The notes beneath the pieces were generated by a model. The model was not told where the DNA came from and did not search any database. It was given only the letters and a program-made list of their open reading frames with translations. This document shows positions 1 through 8,751 of a stretch of 64,000 nt of DNA, in pieces. The stretch comes from Acinetobacter sp. ANC 4648 (GTDB lineage: Bacteria; Pseudomonadota; Gammaproteobacteria; Pseudomonadales; Moraxellaceae), in the NCBI RefSeq assembly GCF_002135345.1, contig NZ_NEGI01000001.1, positions 186,001 to 250,000 on the forward strand, in the 5' to 3' direction. A program made the position numbers and the translations under genes. Position 1 is the stretch's first letter. Every line of letters starts with the position of its first letter.

Positions 1-1952
1 TTCAACCGAGTCATCCAAATGCACACCAACCGATTACCTTAGAAAAAGAACTAATTGAACATGCGAAAGCTAATATTGGCGATGCATTGCGTGTTGAAAT
101 AGATGATTATCCAACACGTGAAGAATTTGCGACAGGTCATATTATTCAATCGATGGCGGACAAAGCCGATACCGAAATCATTATTCCACAAACAATTTTG
201 GAATATGGTTTGCCGTATGAATTTCCTGAAGAAGTCATTAAAGAAGCTGAAAGCTTTAAAGAACCAAATGCACAAGACCGTGAAGGTCGTATTGACCTGC
301 GTGATTTAGCTCTTGTCACGATTGATGGCGAAGATGCACGTGACTTTGATGATGCTGTATATGCAGAGAAACGCGCTGGTGGGGGTTATCGTGTAGTTGT
401 CGCTATTGCCGATGTTAGCCATTATGTTCGGGTCGGTAAACCATTGGATGATGAAGCCCAAGAACGTGGTACCTCTGTGTACTTCCCGCACTTTGTATTA
501 CCAATGCTGCCAGAAGCATTATCTAATGGATTATGTTCTTTAAATCCGCATGTCGATCGTTTATGTATGGTCTGTGATTTGACCTTATCTCGTGCAGGAA
601 AAGTAACAGGATTCCAGTTCTATCCATCCGTGATGCATTCCAAAGCACGTCTAACTTATACACAAGTGGCGAACTATTTTGAAGGTGATAGTACCGCTAT
701 CCCTGAAGATCGTGATGTGCGTAAATCGTTAAATACACTGTTCCAACTTTATCAAACATTAAAAGGTTTACGTGCCGAACGCCATGCAATGGAATTCGAA
801 ACTGTTGAAACCTACATGACCTTTGATGAATTAGGTGGAATTAAAGAAATTTTACCGCGTACACGTAATGAAGCACATAAGTTAATTGAAGAATGCATGT
901 TACTGGCGAACGTTGCTGCTGCGGAATATGCATTGGAACATGAAATTCCAATGCTCTACCGTGTACATGAGCCACCTGAATTTGCACGGATTCAAAAAGT
1001 ACGTGAATTCGTAAAATTATTAGGTTTACCATTCCCAGAACAGCCAACCCAACAAGATTATCAACGTGTGATTGCTGCGACCAAAGATCGTATCGATGCA
1101 CCGAGTATTCATGCGGTATTGTTACGTTCAATGATGCAAGCCTATTACGGCGCAAATAATGCAGGCCATTTTGGTTTAGCTTATGAAGCTTATACTCACT
1201 TTACCTCACCAATTCGTCGTTATCCAGACTTGCTATTGCATCGTGCAATTAAGGCACATTTAAAACAAAAGCCTTATCCGCTTTCAGGTGCAGCTTTAGA
1301 CAATGCTGGCGAGCATTTCTCACAAACTGAACGTCGTGCAGATGAAGCGTCTCGCTCTGTTACCACGTGGTTGAAATGCCACTATATGCAACAGCATTTG
1401 GGTGAAGAGTTCGTTGGTGTGATTAGTGCAACGGCTGAATTTGGTCTATTCGTAACGCTCAAAGACTTATATGTTGATGGCATGGTTCACGTCAGCCAAT
1501 TAGGCGATGATTATTTTGTTTATGATCAAGCCAGCCAAAGTTTGGTGGGTCAAAATCGTGGTCAGATCTTTAGTCTTGGCGATGAAGTGAAGATTAAAGT
1601 TGCTGCAGTGAACCTTGGTGATCGTAAGATTGACTTTGCATTGATCCAGCAGTTAACACATGCTGGTCGTGCTATTCGTAGTCGTGCACCTCGTGTAGCA
1701 AAATCGACAGCAAAAGAAGATGTTTTTTCACAATCAACTCCTTCAAAAACTAGAGCTGCTAAACCGGTATTATCTAATGTCAGTGAAAGTGGTGAAAAGC
1801 CAATTCGTAAAAAGAAAACATCAGATAAGCCGAGTTCTGCACCGAAAAAACCAAATAAAAAATCTTCGGCTAAATCTGATACGAAAGTGAAAGATAAAGA
1901 GAAGAAAAAAGTGAAAAAGAAAAAAGCTAATGCGAAAGCAAAGTCTGAATAA
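1..1952 (+). CDS. rnr: Ribonuclease R, 3' part (N-terminus outside the window)
   Basis: RNase R is a cytoplasmic processive 3'-to-5' exoribonuclease that degrades structured RNA and takes part in mRNA and rRNA quality control. The frame is already open at the left edge (first full codon at position 3), so the N-terminal cold-shock region is missing; 649 residues are visible. The RNB catalytic domain shows the acidic metal-binding cluster DARDFDDAV near 331-354 and the signature HFTSPIRRYPDLLLHR near 1198-1245. An S1 RNA-binding domain follows at about 1410-1650. The last 80 or so residues are a Lys/Ser-rich disordered tail, as in other RNase R proteins. RNase II is unlikely because it lacks such a tail. 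Confidence 0.95.
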   Translation, partial: QPSHPNAHQPITLEKELIEHAKANIGDALRVEIDDYPTREEFATGHIIQSMADKADTEIIIPQTILEYGLPYEFPEEVIKEAESFKEPNAQDREGRIDLRDLALVTIDGEDARDFDDAVYAEKRAGGGYRVVVAIADVSHYVRVGKPLDDEAQERGTSVYFPHFVLPMLPEALSNGLCSLNPHVDRLCMVCDLTLSRAGKVTGFQFYPSVMHSKARLTYTQVANYFEGDSTAIPEDRDVRKSLNTLFQLYQTLKGLRAERHAMEFETVETYMTFDELGGIKEILPRTRNEAHKLIEECMLLANVAAAEYALEHEIPMLYRVHEPPEFARIQKVREFVKLLGLPFPEQPTQQDYQRVIAATKDRIDAPSIHAVLLRSMMQAYYGANNAGHFGLAYEAYTHFTSPIRRYPDLLLHRAIKAHLKQKPYPLSGAALDNAGEHFSQTERRADEASRSVTTWLKCHYMQQHLGEEFVGVISATAEFGLFVTLKDLYVDGMVHVSQLGDDYFVYDQASQSLVGQNRGQIFSLGDEVKIKVAAVNLGDRKIDFALIQQLTHAGRAIRSRAPRVAKSTAKEDVFSQSTPSKTRAAKPVLSNVSESGEKPIRKKKTSDKPSSAPKKPNKKSSAKSDTKVKDKEKKKVKKKKANAKAKSE

Positions 1953-1966
1953 AACCACTAAAGATG

Positions 1967-1987
1967 AGAGAGCTTAGGCTCTCTTTT
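1967..1987 (+). terminator. Intrinsic terminator of rnr
   Basis: A 7-bp stem AGAGAGC/GCTCTCT with a TTAG loop is followed by a short T run, 14 bases after the rnr stop codon. Confidence 0.75.
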
Positions 1988-2307
1988 CTATACCTGATAT
2001 CGGTACTAATACATTGCATAATCGAATAAGAATACAAGATATACTTCAATACTCTCACACGCTGCTTAATTTTAACTACCTTTTTTTATTCATGTTCTCC
2101 TTGCAACTATTTACAGATGAATAGCTCTGGATAACAACACTAGAAAATGATGATGATATTGAATACTGTCACGATAAGATGACTTTAAACATTTGCAGTT
2201 GCTTTACTTCATTCAATTTTAACTGCCAATTTTTTAAGTATCCCTTGATTTCCCTCACCATAAGCCCTACATCTACAGATAACTTAAAAATTATTTGGCG
2301 TAGACAT
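1988..2307. other. Intergenic region rnr-prlC
   Basis: About 320 bases without a convincing gene. The prlC frame is open upstream to 2179, but that extension (Cys/Phe-rich) does not look like oligopeptidase sequence. A weak promoter candidate for prlC is TTGATT at 2245-2250, a 17-base spacer, and TACATC at 2268-2273. I see no other structure. Confidence 0.4.
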
Positions 2308-4347
2308 ATGAGATTAGAAAAGGCAACCTTGCCTGTACCACAATTTGATCAAATTACTTTAGATGCATTAAAACAAAATATCGAAAATTCAATTCAAAAT
2401 GGACAAAATTTCCTAAACGAATTGGTTCAAGTGCCAGACAGTATCCAAGAACAACTGCATATTTTAGAAAAGATTGATACGCTTGAAAATAATATGAGTG
2501 AAGCGTGGGGAGTTTTGTCACATCTCAATGCTGTGATGAATAATGCTGAAACCCGTGAAATGTATCAATCACTTCTACCTGCACTAAGTGAGTACTACAC
2601 AGCACTTGGTCAACATGTTCCACTTTATCAAACTTATCAACATGTTTTCGATGCTCCCCTCTTCGACACACTACCACCTGCACAACAAAGTGCGATTAAA
2701 CTGGCTTTACGCGACTTTAAACTTTCAGGTGTTGCCTTAGAAGGTGAGGAAAAAACACGTTATGCTGAAATTTCAGCACGCTTATCACAGCTTTCGTCAG
2801 ACTTTTCCAATCATGTCTTGGATGCCACTCAAGCGTTTAGCAAACCACTTAACGAGAATCAGCTCAAAGGCTTACCACAAAGCAGCATTGAACTATTAAA
2901 ACAATATGGTCAGCAACGTGAGTTAGAGCAAGCTGTTGCAACCTTAGATATGCCTTCTTATTTAGCGATTATGACTTATGCTGATGATCGTGAACTTAGA
3001 GAGGAACTCTACAAAGAATATGTAACACGCGCTTCGGAACAATCAGCGCATCCCAATTTTGACAATACTCCAGTCATGGAAGAAATCCTTCGCTTACGTC
3101 AGGAAATGGCAAAGCTGTTAGGTTTTAATAATTACGCAGAGTATTCACTTGCCAGTAAAATGGCACCTGATGTTGAAACAGTAAATCAATTTTTGGTCGA
3201 ACTTGCAGAACATGCACGTACGCCTGCATTCAAAGAAATTGCTGAACTTAAAGAAATTGCACAACAAGATGGGATTGATGATTTAAAACCATGGGATAGC
3301 ACCTACTATTCTGAAAAACTAAAACAACAACAATTTAATTTATCACAAGAATCTCTTAAACCTTACTTCCCTGCACCGAAAGTCATTGAAGGGTTATTCA
3401 ATGTCGTCAATCGTTTATACGGTATCACCGTAATTGAACGTGAAGCTCCATTGTGGCACCCAGATGCACATTATTACGAACTCGAAGACCAAGGCATTGT
3501 GATTGGTGGATTCTATTTCGACCTGTATGCACGTAGTGGAAAACGTGGCGGTGCATGGATGAGTGGTTTCCGTTCTCGTATGCAAACTGAAAAAGGTCTA
3601 CAAAAACCAATTTGCTACATGGTAGGTAACTTTACCCCACCCGTAGGTGATCAACCTGCATTATTAACTCATGATGAAGTAAATACTCTATTTCATGAGT
3701 TTGGACATGGCCTACACCATATGTTAACTGAAGTAGATAATATTTCAGTTGCAGGCACACACGGCGTGGCATGGGATGCGGTTGAACTACCAAGCCAGTT
3801 TATGGAGTTCTGGACTTGGGATAAAGACAGTTTGGATTGTTTAAGTGAACATATTGAAACTAAAGAAACCTTACCTGAAGAATTACTTAAAGCATTATTA
3901 GCTGCACGCTTCTTCCAATCTGGAATGCAAACCCTGCGTCAAATCGAATTTGCACTTTTTGATTTAACTATTCATAAACTCACCCCTGCATTAAATGCAG
4001 CACAAATCCAAGCAACTTTGGATGATATTCGTCATAAATTTGCTGTCTTACCGACCGTCAGTTATAACCGTTTCCAAAATAGTTTTAGTCATATTTTTGC
4101 GGGTGGCTATGCAGCAGGTTACTATTCTTATAAATGGGCTGAAGTTTTAGCCAGTGATGCTTTTGATCGCTTCGAACAAGAAGGGGTTTTTAATACACAG
4201 ACAGGAAATGAGTTTAGACAATTTATTCTAGCAGTTGGCGGAAAAGATACTGCGCTTGATGCGTTTATCAATTTCCGTGGACGCGAACCAAAAATAGATG
4301 CTTTACTCCGTCATCAAGGTTGGACGAAGGCCTCTAAAAACGCTTAA
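2308..4347 (+). CDS. prlC: Oligopeptidase A (M3 family zinc metallopeptidase)
   Basis: A cytoplasmic thimet-type metallopeptidase that degrades short peptides, including cleaved signal peptides, after ATP-dependent proteolysis. The zinc motif HEFGHGLHHM starts at residue 463 (H463, E464 and H467 expected as ligands and catalytic base). A C-terminal AGGYAAGYYSYKWAEVLASD segment is characteristic of the family. I chose the ATG at 2308, giving 679 residues, nearly the length of E. coli OpdA (680), because the product begins MRLEKATLPVPQFD like a normal family member; the frame extends upstream to 2179 without support. A YheV-like zinc-ribbon gene follows 36 bases downstream. Confidence 0.93.
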   Translation: MRLEKATLPVPQFDQITLDALKQNIENSIQNGQNFLNELVQVPDSIQEQLHILEKIDTLENNMSEAWGVLSHLNAVMNNAETREMYQSLLPALSEYYTALGQHVPLYQTYQHVFDAPLFDTLPPAQQSAIKLALRDFKLSGVALEGEEKTRYAEISARLSQLSSDFSNHVLDATQAFSKPLNENQLKGLPQSSIELLKQYGQQRELEQAVATLDMPSYLAIMTYADDRELREELYKEYVTRASEQSAHPNFDNTPVMEEILRLRQEMAKLLGFNNYAEYSLASKMAPDVETVNQFLVELAEHARTPAFKEIAELKEIAQQDGIDDLKPWDSTYYSEKLKQQQFNLSQESLKPYFPAPKVIEGLFNVVNRLYGITVIEREAPLWHPDAHYYELEDQGIVIGGFYFDLYARSGKRGGAWMSGFRSRMQTEKGLQKPICYMVGNFTPPVGDQPALLTHDEVNTLFHEFGHGLHHMLTEVDNISVAGTHGVAWDAVELPSQFMEFWTWDKDSLDCLSEHIETKETLPEELLKALLAARFFQSGMQTLRQIEFALFDLTIHKLTPALNAAQIQATLDDIRHKFAVLPTVSYNRFQNSFSHIFAGGYAAGYYSYKWAEVLASDAFDRFEQEGVFNTQTGNEFRQFILAVGGKDTALDAFINFRGREPKIDALLRHQGWTKASKNA

Positions 4348-4383
4348 ACTAGGCGCCATTATTATTTTCGAGTGGTTAGTATA

Positions 4384-4599
4384 GTGAACATCAAACGTCG
4401 CTTCATTGCAGGTGCAAAATGTCCAAAATGTGAAGCCTCAGATCGTATCGTTATGCTTTCCACTCAAACAGATGAATGGATTGAATGTATTGAATGTGGA
4501 TATTCTGAAAATCGCCCTACACATGTAGATGCGCCGGAAGAGCCAGCCACACCCGATGAAATTGGGGTCATTCAATTTAAGCCTCGTCAAACAAAATAA
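4384..4599 (+). CDS. YheV-like small zinc-ribbon protein
   Basis: A 71-residue protein with two Cys pairs, CPKC near the N-terminus and CIEC about 20 residues later, forming a single zinc ribbon. The opening NIKRRFIAGAKCPKC matches the start of E. coli YheV (family putative zinc ribbon, function unknown). The frame can begin at a GTG at 4372, but the GTG at 4384 fits the family start and has a GAGTGG purine stretch 8 bases upstream, so I use it. It lies 36 bases behind prlC and is probably co-transcribed. The C-terminal half is acidic and Pro-rich. Confidence 0.75.
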   Translation: MNIKRRFIAGAKCPKCEASDRIVMLSTQTDEWIECIECGYSENRPTHVDAPEEPATPDEIGVIQFKPRQTK

Positions 4600-4611
4600 A
4601 TAGGTTCATCA

Positions 4612-5046
4612 ATGCCACTTGATCATAGAGAAAACTCTAAATTAATATGGATGATTGCTGGGGGACTTATTGCAATTATCTTACTGGTCATTATTTATCT
4701 GTGGATGAGTAATACGACTGAGCCAAAAAACCAGCCAGTGCAAAATAAAATGGCAACAGCTCAAGTACAAGATTCAGCACCGCCTTTAGCACATTCTGCT
4801 GAACAAACTGCCACCTCTGAACCAAGCACCTCTACTTTAGATGATGAAAAAATTTTAAAAGATGAAGTGCCTAAAAATGCCACTGCCGCCAAAGAAGAAA
4901 TGGCAAAACTTGAAGATATTCAAAAGCAATTAGATGAACAGGCACAAACGCTCCAGACACAGCATACAGATGCAGATCAACTGATTAAGCTGAAAGAAGA
5001 GCAAATTCAGCTATTGGAACAACAATTGGCTCAAACCCAAAAATAA
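4612..5046 (+). CDS. Membrane-anchored coiled-coil protein of unknown function
   Basis: 144 residues, family not recognised. One transmembrane helix lies at about residues 12-32 (MIAGGLIAIILLVIIYLW). A Ser/Thr/Ala/Pro-rich linker follows, then a highly charged Gln/Lys/Glu helix from about residue 85 to the end with heptad spacing of Leu/Ile, consistent with a coiled coil. The topology is probably a cytoplasmic N-terminus and a periplasmic coiled coil, but this is an inference. It starts 12 bases after the zinc-ribbon gene and ends just before a terminator, so it is the last gene of a prlC-centred transcript. Confidence 0.7.
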   Translation: MPLDHRENSKLIWMIAGGLIAIILLVIIYLWMSNTTEPKNQPVQNKMATAQVQDSAPPLAHSAEQTATSEPSTSTLDDEKILKDEVPKNATAAKEEMAKLEDIQKQLDEQAQTLQTQHTDADQLIKLKEEQIQLLEQQLAQTQK

Positions 5047-5064
5047 GCAGACACTAACCAAAAT

Positions 5065-5098
5065 AAAAAAGCCTTCATATTTGGTTAAGGCTTTTTTA
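5065..5098. terminator. Bidirectional intrinsic terminator
   Basis: A stem AAAAAAGCCTT/AAGGCTTTTTT around a loop of about 10 bases, with A and T runs on both sides, 18 bases after the coiled-coil protein gene. Confidence 0.85.
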
Positions 5099-5393
5099 TT
5101 TTGGCTTACTAAATACTAATTTCTTTAATTTTAATATCCACGATATCTCCCCCCTTATTCATGGCATAAACAGCACTTTCTAACTGCACCCAACCTAGCT
5201 AAACCGACATATGCAAGACCAATTATCCTCGATAAAAAATGATCATTATTTTTAGATACTTATGATGATATGCAAGATTAAACCATTGGATTAGCTTAAG
5301 CATTATTTTATGGAAAGTGCTTTTATGTCCCTTATTTTGCAAAATAAATTTAAAAATTGCATACATTATTCTGTGAATAAACGCATCATCCAT
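5099..5393. other. Intergenic region with possible coding remnant
   Basis: About 295 bases with no complete gene. On the minus strand at 5109-5197 a short open stretch without its own start reads GWVQLESAVYAMNKGGDI and ends in a stop; it looks protein-like but is only about 29 codons long. The rest is AT-rich and I see nothing else in it. Confidence 0.3.
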
Positions 5394-5418
5394 AAAAAAG
5401 CACCCTAAGGTGCTTTTT
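5394..5418. terminator. Intrinsic terminator of the TRAP-type permease gene
   Basis: A stem AAAAAGCACC/GGTGCTTTTT with a CTAA loop lies 16 bases beyond the stop codon of the minus-strand permease. The flanking A and T runs make it usable in both directions. Confidence 0.85.
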
Positions 5419-5433
5419 GTCAAATCTTAAAGT

Positions 5434-7626
5434 TTATTTATGAGCGTACCAATCAAACATATTTAAGAAATAAGGCACGAAGGTGACCAATAACAATGAA
5501 GAGAACAATACGATAATCGGTAATAACCAACGTTCATAACGATAGTAGAAATTGGTGTACTTGGCTTTCGCTTCAGCATCAGCTTCAGCAACTTCTTCAT
5601 CTCCTACCGACAATCGCGTCAGTAAGTGATTCAGTGCCACAGGTGGTGTCACATAACCAAATTCAAATGCAACCAGTACAATCATCCAGAAGTGAATTGG
5701 ATGAATCCCATTTTCATAGGCAACGGGTGCAACAGTTGCCGCGACCAGAATCACAGCACCAAATGGGTCTGTACACATTCCAATGATTGCAAGCAGTAAT
5801 GCCATGAAGCCCAGTGTAATCACAATACTACCAAGATGTGTCGGAACCACCGTGACGATTTCACTACGCTCGATCAAGCCCCCCATACTTGCAGACAATG
5901 CCATCAATAAGATCAATGCACCAATGTGCCCGACACTTTCAGAAGTTGCAAAACGAATTGCACCACCAAAACCACGTTTATGATCTGCAGTATCGCCATG
6001 TTCTTTTAAATAAGCTGACTCTTTCTCATGTTGCAAAGCTAAATTATTATTTTCAGGAAGCGGTAAACGATCACCGAACATTTTATCAAATAAGATAAAG
6101 CCTAACAGCATAATCGGTAAAATAACTGGTGCAGTAAATTCGTCCATTTGTGTATCAAGACCAAATTTATACAAGCCAACAATTACAAAAACAATCACGA
6201 TATATGGAATTACAGGAACAAATGCACGCATCATCCCTGGTAGTGCAACTTTGGGTGGATTAATACGGAATTTATCTTCTGCAAGGAATAATGAAACACC
6301 CAAGAAGATCAAAGCAGTTAACCAAAATACATAAATACCATGATCAAATAATTCATCCGAAGTCACATGACGACTATCTAGCATAGAAATCAAGATCACC
6401 AATAGACATGGACGTAAGACCACACCTAAAGAACCTGACATTGCAGAAACGGCAAGTGCATATTGACGACGTGCACCTGAATTCCAGACTTCTTTATAGA
6501 TAATTGCGCCCGCTGCGATCACAAAAATACCTGAAGCACCAGTATAAGCGGTTGGAATTGCGGCACCAATGAGGATCAACCAAGTCAAGGTTTCAGGTGC
6601 CAAGTTCCATGGTCGCAGAACGGCAAGGAATAAATCCATTACACGGGTTTGAGTCAGCAACATCCCAGCCCAAATAAATAGTGCAAGGTTTAAAAATATT
6701 CCTGAAAATTCAACCAATTGACCAAGGTATATTCCTTGCCCCATTGGATAATCCATAAAGAACGTAAATGCAATTCCCGTTAGTACAGCCATAAAAGCAT
6801 ATAACGGTGTACTTAATAAGGCTAAACCAATTTTGCCACCATCAGTGGCTGTCGCTGGAATTCTAAAGAACTGAAATAAACTAATCAGAGTTAAACTGAT
6901 GAATAAAATTATCCATAACCAATAGACCGCCAGAGTTTCAAAGGTCGAAACCACCCCAGAATTGAGAACTGATTGATATTGACTGATGACTGAGTAACTG
7001 AGTAATCCATTACCCAATACCATCATGAAACTATAGACACGGAAATCAAGTTTTGTCTTTGCTGGACGTAAACCAATATGATGCATTTTTAAGGAGGCAG
7101 TAATGGATGAAATCACTACCATCAACAATAAAATGATGACTTTATTTTCTGTACCATGTTTAAACACCCAAAAGAAACCCGTTTCAAAATTTCGATACGG
7201 ACGAATCATTGTGTGTTCATTTAGATAATTAATCGATTTTTCATAAAATGCATATTTTTCTTCACACTGTTGCTGTGCCGCCAAAATCGATTGACGAACA
7301 TCTGCCTCAGATGAAGTACCAAAAATATCTGAAAACTCATCTTTTGAGTTTGCTTGCATTTGTTGCTGTACAAGTGCATCCGTATTTGGATGGCGGTCAC
7401 AGTTTGGCTTCTCTGGTTCAGCCCTTAAAAAGGAATACTGCATTCCTATTTTTTCATTACCGTACAGGCTTTCCCCGATACGTAATAATTGGCCATGAAT
7501 CATATCTCCTGTCCCAATAATGAGGGTCAGCAGAAGTAGAATAAGAATAGAAAAGGTTGAGAACCACTCATTCCAGAGATAACTGAGTAGACCTAATCCC
7601 GATCTTTTATTTACGGGTTCTTGCAT
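5434..7626 (-). CDS. TRAP-type transporter, fused small and large permease subunits
   Basis: A 730-residue inner-membrane protein. The C-terminal part (from about residue 270) is a DctM-type large permease with the family segment PTAYTGASGIFVIAAG and about a dozen hydrophobic helices. It is longer than a single DctM (about 430) because the N-terminal 270 residues carry one helix, a hydrophilic loop of about 120 residues containing Cys (CDRHPNTD, QQQCEEKYAF) and then several helices, resembling a fused small (DctQ) subunit. TRAP transporters import organic acids with a periplasmic DctP-type receptor using an ion gradient. No dctP gene is in this window, so the substrate is unknown. The ATG start is preceded by a GGA-containing purine stretch. 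Confidence 0.8.
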   Translation of the reverse strand: MQEPVNKRSGLGLLSYLWNEWFSTFSILILLLLTLIIGTGDMIHGQLLRIGESLYGNEKIGMQYSFLRAEPEKPNCDRHPNTDALVQQQMQANSKDEFSDIFGTSSEADVRQSILAAQQQCEEKYAFYEKSINYLNEHTMIRPYRNFETGFFWVFKHGTENKVIILLLMVVISSITASLKMHHIGLRPAKTKLDFRVYSFMMVLGNGLLSYSVISQYQSVLNSGVVSTFETLAVYWLWIILFISLTLISLFQFFRIPATATDGGKIGLALLSTPLYAFMAVLTGIAFTFFMDYPMGQGIYLGQLVEFSGIFLNLALFIWAGMLLTQTRVMDLFLAVLRPWNLAPETLTWLILIGAAIPTAYTGASGIFVIAAGAIIYKEVWNSGARRQYALAVSAMSGSLGVVLRPCLLVILISMLDSRHVTSDELFDHGIYVFWLTALIFLGVSLFLAEDKFRINPPKVALPGMMRAFVPVIPYIVIVFVIVGLYKFGLDTQMDEFTAPVILPIMLLGFILFDKMFGDRLPLPENNNLALQHEKESAYLKEHGDTADHKRGFGGAIRFATSESVGHIGALILLMALSASMGGLIERSEIVTVVPTHLGSIVITLGFMALLLAIIGMCTDPFGAVILVAATVAPVAYENGIHPIHFWMIVLVAFEFGYVTPPVALNHLLTRLSVGDEEVAEADAEAKAKYTNFYYRYERWLLPIIVLFSSLLLVTFVPYFLNMFDWYAHK

Positions 7627-8063
7627 TGTTATTCCAGTTTTTATACGTTGCCACCATACAAGATCTTGTACAGCTCATCTTTTATTTTTGGTCTTAGGTA
7701 AAATCCATTACCCAATATCCATTCCTGATATTACCTTTCGAATGTGACTTAAATTGCAGTGCTTTGACATGACTGTGTCTGGTTTTTTTTCAACACTTTA
7801 TGCCAACTCATTCAATATCATCGAAGTTTTAGATGTTAATACTCAATAAATACGAGGACTAGCATTCTATGTAACATACCTTGATTTGAGAAAGAATCAA
7901 CTTAAAACATGGATTTTGAAAACTTTTTTATATTTTGCAGCACTTTAAAGGCACTTTTATAAAATATTCTAATCAAGTCTTTAAACAATTCTAAAGCACC
8001 GAATCAAAATCGTTATCGATTCTAAGATATAAATTTTGAGATGACTCTAAACTTAAAAGATCC
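7627..8063. other. Intergenic region upstream of the TRAP permease
   Basis: 437 AT-rich bases between two minus-strand genes. A short inverted repeat AATCG-TTAT-CGATT is present near 8008-8022. Its length suggests that the permease has its own promoter here rather than reading through from the rhomboid gene. I found no convincing gene. Confidence 0.4.
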
Positions 8064-8660
8064 TCAAGACGAGGAAGTCTTTTTTGCTGAGACTGTTTTT
8101 AAATAACGTACTGCAAAATAGATAATTGCGATGATTAAGCCCCCGATTGCACCTAAAAAATGCGCTTCGACAAGCACTGGACTGCCAATTAATTCAGCGG
8201 TTTGTAAAGAGCCAAAGGTATTTTCCCACACAATTTTTATAAGCACTAAACCAAGAACAATAATTGAAAATTTTCGTTCCGATTTAAACTGTAAATAATA
8301 GATTGCACAAGCCACGTATAAGCCATGTAATACCCCAGAAAGTCCTGCATAAGCCTCGACATTCGGATAGAAATAATAAAAACAAAAACTGATAAATAAC
8401 GGTATGATTAAGAGTAAACCGATCAGATGTCGACTCTTAACCCGTGGAAAGATAAAAGGCAAACAAGCAAAAGCCAACATATTTAAAAAATAATGCGTCC
8501 AGCCGACATGAACCCAATGTGCCGTCCACCATCGCCATGGTTCAGTAAAAAAAGAAAATCGCCAATAAATGAAAATCTGATAAAATACTTGTAAACAAGC
8601 AGAAAAACTCATTGCAATCGCTAAAAACAGGACTTTTTTAATTAACGCTTGATCATTCAT
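8064..8660 (-). CDS. Rhombosortase-like rhomboid intramembrane serine protease
   Basis: 198 residues, multi-pass inner-membrane protein. The pattern HVGWTHYFLN (51-60), GLSGVLHG (106-113) with predicted nucleophile S108, and EAHFLG (165-170) with predicted H167 gives the Ser/His dyad of rhomboid proteases. The GLSGxLHG form with His four residues after the Ser is the hallmark of the rhombosortase (RrtA) subgroup, which cleaves proteins carrying a C-terminal GlyGly-CTERM sorting tail, usually type II secretion substrates. No protein with such a tail is encoded in this window. The start ATG is at 8660. It lies 91 bases downstream of a lipoprotein gene on the same strand. Confidence 0.8.
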   Translation of the reverse strand: MNDQALIKKVLFLAIAMSFSACLQVFYQIFIYWRFSFFTEPWRWWTAHWVHVGWTHYFLNMLAFACLPFIFPRVKSRHLIGLLLIIPLFISFCFYYFYPNVEAYAGLSGVLHGLYVACAIYYLQFKSERKFSIIVLGLVLIKIVWENTFGSLQTAELIGSPVLVEAHFLGAIGGLIIAIIYFAVRYLKTVSAKKTSSS

Positions 8661-8751
8661 AAACTGTACTCATGAATTAAAAAAGAGAAATTATCATCTC
8701 GACAATTTCTCTTTTTATCCTTATGACATATAGATGCGTACCTGATTCAGG

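Noticed and set aside
2179-2307. Upstream extension of prlC by 43 residues
   Set aside because: The extension is unlike oligopeptidase A, and the ATG at 2308 gives the family N-terminus and length.
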